Shown: positions 42,944-51,107 of the stretch, one piece after another | How the letters are laid out: every line of letters starts with the position of its first letter | Position numbering within the stretch: the stretch's first letter is position 1 | NCBI RefSeq assembly: GCF_007859755.1 | Contig: NZ_SJPF01000002.1 | Coordinates: 639,729 to 703,728 of the forward strand | Origin: Blastopirellula retiformator | GTDB lineage: Bacteria > Planctomycetota > Planctomycetia > Pirellulales > Pirellulaceae | Reading direction: 5' to 3' | DNA: 64,000 nucleotides | Notes under the pieces: model-generated | What the model saw: the letters and a program-made list of their open reading frames with translations, nothing else | The model's database searches: none | What the model was told of the DNA's origin: nothing | Program-made: the position numbers and the translations under genes

Positions 42944-44214
42944 GATCGTTTCCTAAGCAGCGTCTCGTACTCACGACCAGTGCGATCGACCATCGCCTGC
43001 AGATTGAAGAGTTCCTCGGCGCGGCGTCGGGCGCCGCTCGACAACTCGGCACGTAGCGTCTCGGAACTATGAATCTGATTCGCGGCCGCGGCGAATTGCT
43101 CAGCCGATTCGACCGGCACGGTCAGCCCCGACTCGCCATGGGCGCTAACCCAGGGAACGCCGGAGTGCTGGATCTCGCAATTGATGACCGGGCATCCCGA
43201 CGCCATCGCTTCGACTTGCGCCAGCCCAAACGCTTCGCTCCGGGCAATGCTGGGGAACCATAGCGCCGTCGCGATTTGGTAAAGGGCCTGCAGCGTCTGG
43301 TCATCGGCGTTGCCCATCCAGACGATCCGATCCTGCACGCCCTGTTTCTCGGCCAACGCACGTAGTTCCGCTTCTTTCGACCCCGAGCCAACGATCACCA
43401 GCGTCCCAGGTACATCGCGCAGCGCCTCGATCGCGACATGCATCCCCTTGTAATAGACGAGTCGTCCGACCGACAGCCATATGGGGCCCGGCCATTGTGC
43501 CCGCAACTGATCGGCACGCGACAGGACTTCGGGCGAAGGGGAAAGGTACCGCTCGAGCGGCATGCCAAAGGGGACCACCTTCAATTTGTCGGCATAGGGT
43601 CGAAGCGACTCCGAACCTTCCGCATACCGCGGGTTGGAAACCAGAATTTGACGGCAGTTTCTTAAGGTCCACGACTCTAGCGGATACAAAATTTTCGCCG
43701 CAATTCGCTGCCGGACGATGTCGCTATGCCACGTCACGACGACCGGTACCTGAGGACGAAGCCTGGCCAAGGCGATCATCATGGTTGGATTAGGAAGATG
43801 CAGATGAATCAGATCGCAACCTTCGATCTCTTGACGGAGAGCCCACGTCAACCGCGGACAAACGTCGAGCCGCATGACGTTCGCAATTCGTCCGGCGCGA
43901 AATATCGATACCCCTTCATCCTCGGTCCGGGCGTCAGGCGTTCTCGTAATTACGCCGAAGCGACGCCGCGGATCAGCCGACTGATCATTGATGCACACCA
44001 CTTTCGTCGCGTAACCGTTGCGAACCAATCCTCGGGCCAGATCGCGGACATGCGTTTCGATGCCGCCTCGCGAAGGATGATAATACTTGCCCAAGTGAAC
44101 GACGGTGGGTCGTCGCGCAGAATGGACAGTTCCTTCCTCGGCGATCTCCTGTGTGGGCGCGGGACTCCCAACGGTCGGAAGGGCGCTATTCGATTGAAAC
44201 GACAAAGCGGTCAC
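42940..44214 (-). CDS. Glycosyltransferase family 4-like protein
   Basis: 424 residues with a GTG start 8 bases after the WecA-like gene. An extra N-terminal 35 residues are polar. The GT4 fold follows: VVHLGKYYHPSRGGIETHVR (GG loop), IWLSVGRLVYYKGMHVAIEA, IVWMGNADDQTLQALYQIAT and FPSIARSEAFGLAQVEAMAS (E-x7-E). By position directly after the initiating transferase it is the best candidate for the enzyme that adds the second sugar. Confidence 0.87.
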   Translation of the reverse strand: MTALSFQSNSALPTVGSPAPTQEIAEEGTVHSARRPTVVHLGKYYHPSRGGIETHVRDLARGLVRNGYATKVVCINDQSADPRRRFGVITRTPDARTEDEGVSIFRAGRIANVMRLDVCPRLTWALRQEIEGCDLIHLHLPNPTMMIALARLRPQVPVVVTWHSDIVRQRIAAKILYPLESWTLRNCRQILVSNPRYAEGSESLRPYADKLKVVPFGMPLERYLSPSPEVLSRADQLRAQWPGPIWLSVGRLVYYKGMHVAIEALRDVPGTLVIVGSGSKEAELRALAEKQGVQDRIVWMGNADDQTLQALYQIATALWFPSIARSEAFGLAQVEAMASGCPVINCEIQHSGVPWVSAHGESGLTVPVESAEQFAAAANQIHSSETLRAELSSGARRRAEELFNLQAMVDRTGREYETLLRKRS

Positions 44215-44222
44215 CGGTTGTC

Positions 44223-45755
44223 CTAGACAGGAGTCGTCGATTGGCTGTTGGACCGCACCAGCGGGGGCGAAGCGGACGTCTCCGTCTCCGGTCCATCGAA
44301 TCGATCCATCTCTAGCAGGTCGCGCATCTGCATCTCAAACGGCCGCAGCCCTTCCAGCAGTTCGCTCAACCATTGGAATGTCGCTCCATCTAAGGCTTGT
44401 CCGGTCAGGACCAACTGGCCGACGTTGATATCGTCTGCGAACAATGGGATTTCGGTTCGCCATTGACGCTGATCGGCCGCCAGCTTGTGGGGACTCTCCC
44501 AACTGGCGTGGTACTCTTCGCCTATTGAAGGAGAGCTGACGTTAAACTGGATCGTCTGAATGCCGCAAACCTGCGAGAACTCAACCAGGGCGTACCACAG
44601 TCGTTCCCACTCGAGTCGGCCATTCATCTGCGTGACGATCGGCGTGGCCACCGGCGGCTTCGACGAACCGAACGCCAGCAACGATCCGCCCGCACGACCA
44701 AAACGCGTCAGCAGCAACTTGCACTCATGGAAACCAAAGGTGCGGGACAAAACGAGTCCCGCCAGGATGCCCAACATGACGGCCGCCGCCAGCCACTCGT
44801 TATGCATCAAGACGCTGACGACCGCAGCTAGCGAGCAAATTGCCGCCAAGCCGCCGACAAACAGCACCGTTTTGCGCGGTCCAAAGTTAAGCCGCTGCAG
44901 GACGTGGTGCAGGTGTCCGCGATCAGTCGCATAGATGCTGCGGCCAGTCAGTTTGCGGCGCAAGACCGCCATGCAAACGTCGAACGCCGGAATCGCCAAC
45001 ACCAGGCAAGGAGCAACCATCGCAAAGCTGGTCGGCCCCTTCAGACTGCTACGAATCGACAAGATGCCGAGTGTGAAACCGATCAGCATGCTGCCAGCGT
45101 CTCCCAAGAAGATGCGAGCAGGCGGCAGATTGAAAACGCCAAAACCGGCCAGGCTTCCCGCCAGCGCCAGACCGCAGCAGGCGTCAAATACGTTGCCTGT
45201 CAGCCAGGCCATCGCGGCGAAGGCGAGACAGTAAACGATGCCTAACGTCGTTGCGAGTCCGTCGACGCCGTCGATCAAATTCAACGCGTTCGTCGTGACG
45301 ACCAGCCATCCGACCGTAAATGGAATCGCGAGAATCCCCAGTTCGACCGGAATCCCAAACAGCTGGACCGATTGAATGTTCAAGCCGAATGCGACGGCCA
45401 CCAGCGACGCCATGATTTGTCCCGCCAATTTCTGGCGTCCGCGAATTCCCCATTTGTCGTCGACGACGCCGATCACCGCGATCGCCATGGTGGCGACGAT
45501 CAAGCCGATGAACGATTTGACGTCGAACCCTGCGACTCCATCGGCGACGCAGTAGTAAAAAATCAATCCCAAGGCGGCGCCGTAGCCAAGCAGCACGGCA
45601 ATCCCCCCGCCAAGCGGCGTCACCTTACTATGCAGTTTGCGGTGGCCGTCCGGTCGATCTAGCAAATCAAAACGAAATGCCAACTTTGCGACCAGCGGCG
45701 TCGCCAACATTGCGACCAACAGCGATATGGTCACGATCGAGATGGCGATGCTCAT
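44223..45755 (-). CDS. Undecaprenyl-phosphate sugar-1-phosphate transferase (WecA/MraY family) with C-terminal extension
   Basis: 510 residues. Residues 1-350 form the polytopic transferase with DRPDGHRKLH near the start, VIGVVDDKWGIRGRQKL (DD Mg2+ site), NALNLIDGVDGLATTLG, ARIFLGDAGSMLIGFTLG and TDRGHLHHVLQRL, all the expected catalytic blocks. It starts the repeat unit by moving a sugar-1-phosphate, probably an N-acetylhexosamine, to undecaprenyl phosphate. About 140 extra residues follow the last helix (WERLWYALVEFSQVCGIQTI and beyond) and look soluble; the family is normally about 350 residues. The role of the tail is unknown. Confidence 0.9.
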   Translation of the reverse strand: MSIAISIVTISLLVAMLATPLVAKLAFRFDLLDRPDGHRKLHSKVTPLGGGIAVLLGYGAALGLIFYYCVADGVAGFDVKSFIGLIVATMAIAVIGVVDDKWGIRGRQKLAGQIMASLVAVAFGLNIQSVQLFGIPVELGILAIPFTVGWLVVTTNALNLIDGVDGLATTLGIVYCLAFAAMAWLTGNVFDACCGLALAGSLAGFGVFNLPPARIFLGDAGSMLIGFTLGILSIRSSLKGPTSFAMVAPCLVLAIPAFDVCMAVLRRKLTGRSIYATDRGHLHHVLQRLNFGPRKTVLFVGGLAAICSLAAVVSVLMHNEWLAAAVMLGILAGLVLSRTFGFHECKLLLTRFGRAGGSLLAFGSSKPPVATPIVTQMNGRLEWERLWYALVEFSQVCGIQTIQFNVSSPSIGEEYHASWESPHKLAADQRQWRTEIPLFADDINVGQLVLTGQALDGATFQWLSELLEGLRPFEMQMRDLLEMDRFDGPETETSASPPLVRSNSQSTTPV

Positions 45756-45767
45756 GGCTCATTCTCC

Positions 45768-46571
45768 CTAATTACAAATCCATTCGTGGTATGGGACCAT
45801 CGCAAAATGCGACGCACCAAGACCAGCTTCTCTTGCGACAACAACAGGGGCGTCGGTGGGTGGGTTTGAGCGGGAATGCCCACCCGGCATGAGAGAGCGG
45901 CGGACCGTCAGCGCGTCGCCAGACGACATTGCGGGAGACGATCCATGATCTTTAATCCATTGCCGGATAGTTCCGGACAGCTTCAGCAAATTCTCTTTCC
46001 CCTTTTCGCCGGCTCGACCATCCGTCTGTAGAATGACTTTCACCAACGGAGGACAAGTCTCTAGTCCCCAAATATTTTGACGCGAGTCCCGGGCGCCTTC
46101 CCGGGTGAAGTAAACGTCTTCGCCGCGCTGATACCAATACAAGACTTGCACCGAACCCGTTTCGTTGCCGAACTCGACCCAATGCATCGCTTGCTCGGGA
46201 TTCGTTTCGTCACGGACGACTGCATCTCGCTTTAAGCGCCAACCGGCGCCGGGATAACACTCTAGCGGCGTATGCGGCATCCAGTGGTCGAGCGAGTAAA
46301 ACGTCGCGCAGTGCAGCGCGATCGGCCACTCGATATCCTTCTGATACCGGCGATTGATCAAATCGTCGGCGTCGATCGCCCGCAACAGATTCGGATCGCT
46401 CTCGGCCGATTCTCCCGACCAACCGTCCAAAACGTCGGGCAATCCTTCCAACGATTGCGTCAGAGGTCGGACGCTCACTTGCGAATACTGCCGGTACATT
46501 AAGACCGACACTAGTTGGACCGCTACCAACAGGATCAGCAGACCAGGTATTCGATATTGCAAGATTTTCAT
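45768..46571 (-). CDS. epsI: EpsI family (DUF3485) exosortase-associated protein with unusual tail
   Basis: 267 residues. One N-terminal membrane helix (ILLVAVQLVSVLMY) is followed by the periplasmic EpsI domain: LPDVLDGWSGE, LHCATFYSLDHWMPHTPLEC, YPGAGWRLKRDAV and VQVLYWYQRGEDVYFT. EpsI proteins accompany exosortases in EPS loci and are sometimes fused to them; their action is not settled. The last 50 residues (SSPAMSSGDALTVRRSLMPG onward) do not look like the family end and may be a tail gained by frameshift or stop loss. It lies between the WecA-like and Wzc-like genes, 12-15 bases from each. Confidence 0.83.
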   Translation of the reverse strand: MKILQYRIPGLLILLVAVQLVSVLMYRQYSQVSVRPLTQSLEGLPDVLDGWSGESAESDPNLLRAIDADDLINRRYQKDIEWPIALHCATFYSLDHWMPHTPLECYPGAGWRLKRDAVVRDETNPEQAMHWVEFGNETGSVQVLYWYQRGEDVYFTREGARDSRQNIWGLETCPPLVKVILQTDGRAGEKGKENLLKLSGTIRQWIKDHGSSPAMSSGDALTVRRSLMPGGHSRSNPPTDAPVVVAREAGLGASHFAMVPYHEWICN

Positions 46572-46586
46572 AAGTGGGGTCGCCTC

Positions 46587-49013
46587 TTACTTCCCTGCTC
46601 GCGGCTGACTAGGTTTTTCGCTCCGTGCCGCATCAACTCGACGCGTCTTGGCGCGGTAGGTCTCGGTTTCGATGCCCGTCAGCACGGCGCCCAACACCGG
46701 AACGTTGTACGACTCCAGGATTTCGCAGGCCGATTCCAGTAGCGGCAAGCGACTGACGTCTCGCATCAGCGACAACAACGCGCCATCGGCATGCTGCGCG
46801 ACCAAGCGGGCGTCGACGACCGGCACTACCGGGCTGGTGTCGACCAGCACAAAGTCGTACTGGCTGCGAAATTCATCAAACAGTTTTTGGATGCGATGCG
46901 AAGCGAGCTCTTCCAGAACATGCCCTCGCCAATGTCCGGCCGGCAGCAGAAAGACGCCAGCCGCCTCGGTAGGTTTGACTGCGTCGGTCCAGGCGACTTC
47001 GCCTCGCAGCGTTTCGCAAATGCCGGGCGTCGCGTCGACCTCGAACAGCTCGTCCAACGAGGGTCGCCGCAGGTCAAAGTCGATCAACAACACGCGGTTG
47101 CCGCCGGCGGCAAGCGACATCGAAAGATGACTTGCGAGCGTCGTCTTCCCTTCGCCCTCTACGGCGCTGGTTACCACCACCGTCTTCAGACCTTCTCGAT
47201 GCTGTTTGCGAATCAGCGTCGCCGCGATCGAACTAATCGAGTCGTTCAGTTTTTCCCGCCAAATGATCTCGGATTGACGACGCAGGGCGCCAATCCGCGG
47301 CGTCGGCGGCACGGCCCCCAGAATCGAGACGCCCGTTCTTTGGCTCAAATCTTTGATGCAACCGATTCGCTGCTTGCGAACGTCGAGCCACACCAGCCCG
47401 CAGACCGGCAACAGGAAAAAGAAGGCGCCGGCCGCCATCGCCTTGGGCATTTTCGACTGGTGCTCAAAGCTCTTCGGCTCGACCGCGGCGCTCAGCGAGC
47501 GGATCCGCGGATCGGCGTTGATTTCGACTTGCAGTTGCAAGATTTCTTCGGTCAGACGCTCACTGATCCGCTTGTGAGCCGATAGTTTGGACCGCTCCAT
47601 TTCCAGCACGATCGACTTGCGTCCGAAGTTGCGAACCTCGCCATCCAGCTTATCAAGCGACTTCTGCAGTTCTTTCTCTTGCTCATCGGCCAGCACGATC
47701 TGCAGCGTCAGCAACTCCATCCGCTCTTCGGTCGATTGAGGCATTTCGCCACTGCGCATGGCCCGCAGCTCTTCGCGAAGTTCCGCCTTGCGCGCTTCCA
47801 GCTTTTCTTGCAGTTCGGCCAACTCAGCGCGAATTTCCGGCAACTCGGCCTTGGCGGTCTCTTCGTCGAACCGCGTTTCGACCATGGCCGCCTTCGCATC
47901 CAGGCGATCGATTTTATTGAGCAACGGCGACGCTTCGGGATCGGTCGCCATCGCTTGAATCACGTAGGTGTCGGGATAGTCGCGCAGCTTCGTCGCAACG
48001 CCATCCGCCTGCTCCGTAATTTCCGCCAGCTCGACGTCGCCGTCGGTCGCTTCGTCTCCGTCCTCTTTCACGTCGGCCGGATCAAACGCAACCGCTTCGG
48101 CCGCCTCTTCGATGAGCGGCGTTTCCGCCTCGGCCTGCAAACGCGATTGCAGCAATCCGAGTTCGGCGCTGGCGGCGATCCGCGCCAGTCGCACCTTGGT
48201 CAACTGATTGCGGGTCATGTTGAGGTCCGCGATGACGCCTTGCTGGGCGATCGTCAGTTGATCCTCATCGCTGGTGCCGAGCGCTTCGACCAATTTCGAA
48301 ATTGACTCCCCCGACTTGCGGATCAAGTCTTCCTGGGCGCCCTGTTGCTTCTCAAGGTCGGCGAGACGATCGAGCCGCCGGTTGCGATCGGCCATAACGA
48401 CTTCGTCTAAGTAAGAGTCGACGACGCTGTTGACCAGTTTGGCCAAGACCGCCGGATCTCCCCCTTGAATCGAAACCTGCATGATTTCGGCTTCTCCGGG
48501 AAACGAGATCTGCAACTGACCGCCGAGCCACTTCACCGGGTCGACCTGACTGCGAACCACCGGCATTTCGGCGATCTCCGGTTGCGAGAGCGCGTTGTTG
48601 AGCACAAACCGGGTGGTGATCATCTGCTGCTGCGTGCTCTTGAACACTTCATACGGATTGCGACCGGCGCGATCGACCGTATTGAAGACCAGCGGCGTAT
48701 GATCGGAGGCGATATGCACCAGCGCCGAGGTCCGATAGACGTTGCGCTGCATGTTCCAAACGTAACTGCTGGCCAACACCGCCAGGATCATGCCGATCCC
48801 GGTCGCCAGCGGCCAGCGTCGCCGCAAAGAGTGCATCACCGCGGCATACGTGCGATCCTCGGGCTCTTCTCCCATCGGCATCGTCTGGCGTCGCATATAC
48901 GCAGCGACCGGTTCCGGCGAGACGTCATAGGCGCGATCCGTATAGGCGCGATCCGTTCGACGAACTGGTTCGTCCGAATCGCCCGCTCGATCTGAATTGG
49001 GTTCTATCGCCAT
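46587..49013 (-). CDS. Wzc-like polysaccharide co-polymerase / bacterial tyrosine kinase fusion
   Basis: 808 residues. A polar N-terminus with a tandem TDRAY-TDRAY repeat precedes membrane helix 1 (about 70-90). A Wzz-type periplasmic domain with long coiled coils follows (about 95-540; acidic stretch at about 300-345), then membrane helix 2 (AMAAGAFFFLLPVCGLVWLD) and a cytoplasmic BY-kinase domain with Walker A VTSAVEGEGKTTLASH, Walker A' VLLIDFDLRRPS and Walker B YDFVLVDTSPV. The C-terminus has a single Tyr (ETETYRAK) where most Wzc kinases have a cluster, so autophosphorylation may be limited or this may be mainly a length regulator. It would work with the Wza-like protein at 26128. ATG 49013 is used; no strong ribosome-binding site is visible. 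Confidence 0.88.
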   Translation of the reverse strand: MAIEPNSDRAGDSDEPVRRTDRAYTDRAYDVSPEPVAAYMRRQTMPMGEEPEDRTYAAVMHSLRRRWPLATGIGMILAVLASSYVWNMQRNVYRTSALVHIASDHTPLVFNTVDRAGRNPYEVFKSTQQQMITTRFVLNNALSQPEIAEMPVVRSQVDPVKWLGGQLQISFPGEAEIMQVSIQGGDPAVLAKLVNSVVDSYLDEVVMADRNRRLDRLADLEKQQGAQEDLIRKSGESISKLVEALGTSDEDQLTIAQQGVIADLNMTRNQLTKVRLARIAASAELGLLQSRLQAEAETPLIEEAAEAVAFDPADVKEDGDEATDGDVELAEITEQADGVATKLRDYPDTYVIQAMATDPEASPLLNKIDRLDAKAAMVETRFDEETAKAELPEIRAELAELQEKLEARKAELREELRAMRSGEMPQSTEERMELLTLQIVLADEQEKELQKSLDKLDGEVRNFGRKSIVLEMERSKLSAHKRISERLTEEILQLQVEINADPRIRSLSAAVEPKSFEHQSKMPKAMAAGAFFFLLPVCGLVWLDVRKQRIGCIKDLSQRTGVSILGAVPPTPRIGALRRQSEIIWREKLNDSISSIAATLIRKQHREGLKTVVVTSAVEGEGKTTLASHLSMSLAAGGNRVLLIDFDLRRPSLDELFEVDATPGICETLRGEVAWTDAVKPTEAAGVFLLPAGHWRGHVLEELASHRIQKLFDEFRSQYDFVLVDTSPVVPVVDARLVAQHADGALLSLMRDVSRLPLLESACEILESYNVPVLGAVLTGIETETYRAKTRRVDAARSEKPSQPRAGK

Positions 49014-49062
49014 GATTTTCGACAACGTATTAGTATCGAAAGTTGATTAAATGCATTCCGCG

Positions 49063-50058
49063 TCAGGTCGCTTCGCTCGCGTGTAGTCGTTTACGATCGC
49101 CAAACCCTAAATCGACCTTGGCATCCACCTCTTCCTCAAGCCAGAGTCGCTTGAGCAGCCAAGCTTCGACGATCAACAGGCCGATGGCGATTGGCATCAT
49201 CAGCAGGCCGGCCAGATCATGAAACAAGTGGTCGGCCAACTCGCGACTGAAAAATTCATGGGCAATGCCGGTGATCGTGATGCGCATCACGTTGGTGACG
49301 ACTCCGATCAAAGGAGCGCTCAACACGAGCACCGCTCTTTCCCACAGCGGACGCTTCAGAATAAGGGAAGCCCCGATCGTTATCGCGAAGAAGACGTTAA
49401 GCATTCGCAAACCGCTGCAAGCTTCGACCACGCCGATCCGCGCTTCGGTCAAGTAAATGACGTTGCCGCGGGCAATGGCGGGGATGCCTAGCGTCTGCAA
49501 AGAGAACGTGCTGAGTATCGTGCCGATGCGCTGCAACGGATGACTGAGCTGGCCAGAAATGAAACCTGGCAGCGGAATCATGAACAGCAGAAAGAAAACC
49601 GCCGGCCAACACCATTTGCCCCAAGACCACCCGCCGATCACCAGGCAGACGCCCATCAGCGCCGGCAACAGCGAAGCGGGACCAAGCAAGTCAAACTGTT
49701 GATAGATGCCGACCCATCGCATCAGCCCAGCGAGCACCACCAACAGGCATCCGGTCAGCACGGCGCTCGGCGAAACGGTAGGCGTCAGCGTCAGCAATTC
49801 TTTACGACGCCACAGCAAGAAAATCGAAAAGAGGGGGACGACGAAACCGTGCGAATAATCGGGCTCGCTCAGCCAGCGTTGGCCCAAGCTGTAAAAAGAT
49901 CCTGCATAAGACCAAAGCAGAACGACTGCGATACCGATAATTACCGATAGAAACGCCGGACCTTCCAACCTCGCTTGCACGCCGCCCGGCGGTCGCACAT
50001 CGTGATCGGAATCTCGAAAACGCTCGACTCTTGCGAGCGGTTTTAACAGTCTATTCAT
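49063..50058 (-). CDS. Exosortase (PEP-CTERM protein sorting transpeptidase-like enzyme)
   Basis: 331 residues with about eight membrane helices (about 38-305). The three catalytic signatures are present: Cys214 in VVEACSGLRML, Arg259 in VTNVMRIT and His280 in LFHDLAG. Exosortases are thought to cut PEP-CTERM tails in the inner membrane and pass the proteins to the cell surface. Four candidate substrates are encoded nearby (55727, 58726, 61251 and 62030). It is the first gene of the EPS operon, the usual genetic link between exosortase and polysaccharide. The subtype is not assigned. Confidence 0.92.
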   Translation of the reverse strand: MNRLLKPLARVERFRDSDHDVRPPGGVQARLEGPAFLSVIIGIAVVLLWSYAGSFYSLGQRWLSEPDYSHGFVVPLFSIFLLWRRKELLTLTPTVSPSAVLTGCLLVVLAGLMRWVGIYQQFDLLGPASLLPALMGVCLVIGGWSWGKWCWPAVFFLLFMIPLPGFISGQLSHPLQRIGTILSTFSLQTLGIPAIARGNVIYLTEARIGVVEACSGLRMLNVFFAITIGASLILKRPLWERAVLVLSAPLIGVVTNVMRITITGIAHEFFSRELADHLFHDLAGLLMMPIAIGLLIVEAWLLKRLWLEEEVDAKVDLGFGDRKRLHASEAT

Positions 50059-51107
50059 CTATATCCCGGCGCCGCACGTTTCAAAGCGAAACGAGCGACC
50101 CTGACAAAGTCCGTTGGTGGGGGAACAACCGACAATTCGCAGGGAAACTCAGCAGGTTCGAATATCGGCGATAATCAACCTACCTGCCCTGCACAACAAG
50201 TGCTCCTGCAGTTAGCTTGCAAAACCAAGTGACCGACGCTAAGGGTCAAACGCGTCAACGAGCAATTTGCGAAGTGAAATATCCCTGTTCCGATTCGCCA
50301 CGGCGGATTATCATCCGCATCACCATCCTAGTGCGATTGACGAATCTCCCTTCGCTAGTTGACGTGATTGGAAGTTCAAATTCTTCCCCACCATAGTTGC
50401 CCAAACAACAGATCCAACGAGCGCTAGGGCGGGTGTCACGATAGCTTGATGATAGAGGCTGGCTAATGCGCCTGGGGCTACTGAGACACGGCTTTAGGCT
50501 TTGAGGATAAGCACTAAACGGATAAAGTCAATGTGCTAGGGAAGAGTATTGCGCGAAATTAAATGCCGTCGTTACTTGCACCACCTCTTATGTTTGTAGT
50601 CGCCCCCGACTACAGCATGAATCAAGAACATCCGATGTGGGGAATCGCTCGCTGCCCCGATTCGTTTCGCCGCTCTGCTCTTTTCGGAAGATCCATGCAA
50701 ACCGCCCGCCGAGCTACCGCGTCGTGCAGCGGATGAAACGCTCCACCCGCAAACCGAAATCCGCCTGGTCGCATTTCTCACGGCGCATCTCGAGCGAGAA
50801 ATTGCCGGCGCCCAACGCAGCAGGTTCGACTTCGTCTCTTGAAAAACATGAATCCGGATCCGGCTTTCTCGCCTCGCTTTCCTTGTCTTGGAAAACTGTG
50901 ACTACAATGCGTCTGCGAGAATCGAGAGGATATCGCGGCGCTACGAAGTTTTCGGATCAATCGATCTCGCACTAGATATCCGCCCCGCAACCCCCTAAAC
51001 TGCCCACACCTCCAATCCGGGAGGTAATTCGTCCATCTCCAATTGGAGGGGAAACAGCTTCTACCGTCACCGACGCGTCGCCCTCTATTATCGAGCCGTT
51101 ACCCTAC
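50059..51107. other. 1-kb intergenic region between divergent exosortase and TPR genes
   Basis: No supported gene. Both flanking operons start here and point away from each other, so it should hold their promoters. Visible items: a small hairpin GTAGTCG-CCCC-CGACTAC (50596-50613); an open stretch at about 50621-50839 ending in TGA with plausible codon use but no start and no recognised match; and just upstream of the TPR gene, CCTCCAAT (51009-51016) paired with ATTGGAGG (51042-51049), the latter overlapping the perfect palindrome CTCCAATTGGAG (51037-51048). The last could be an operator for the TPR gene. Confidence 0.45.
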
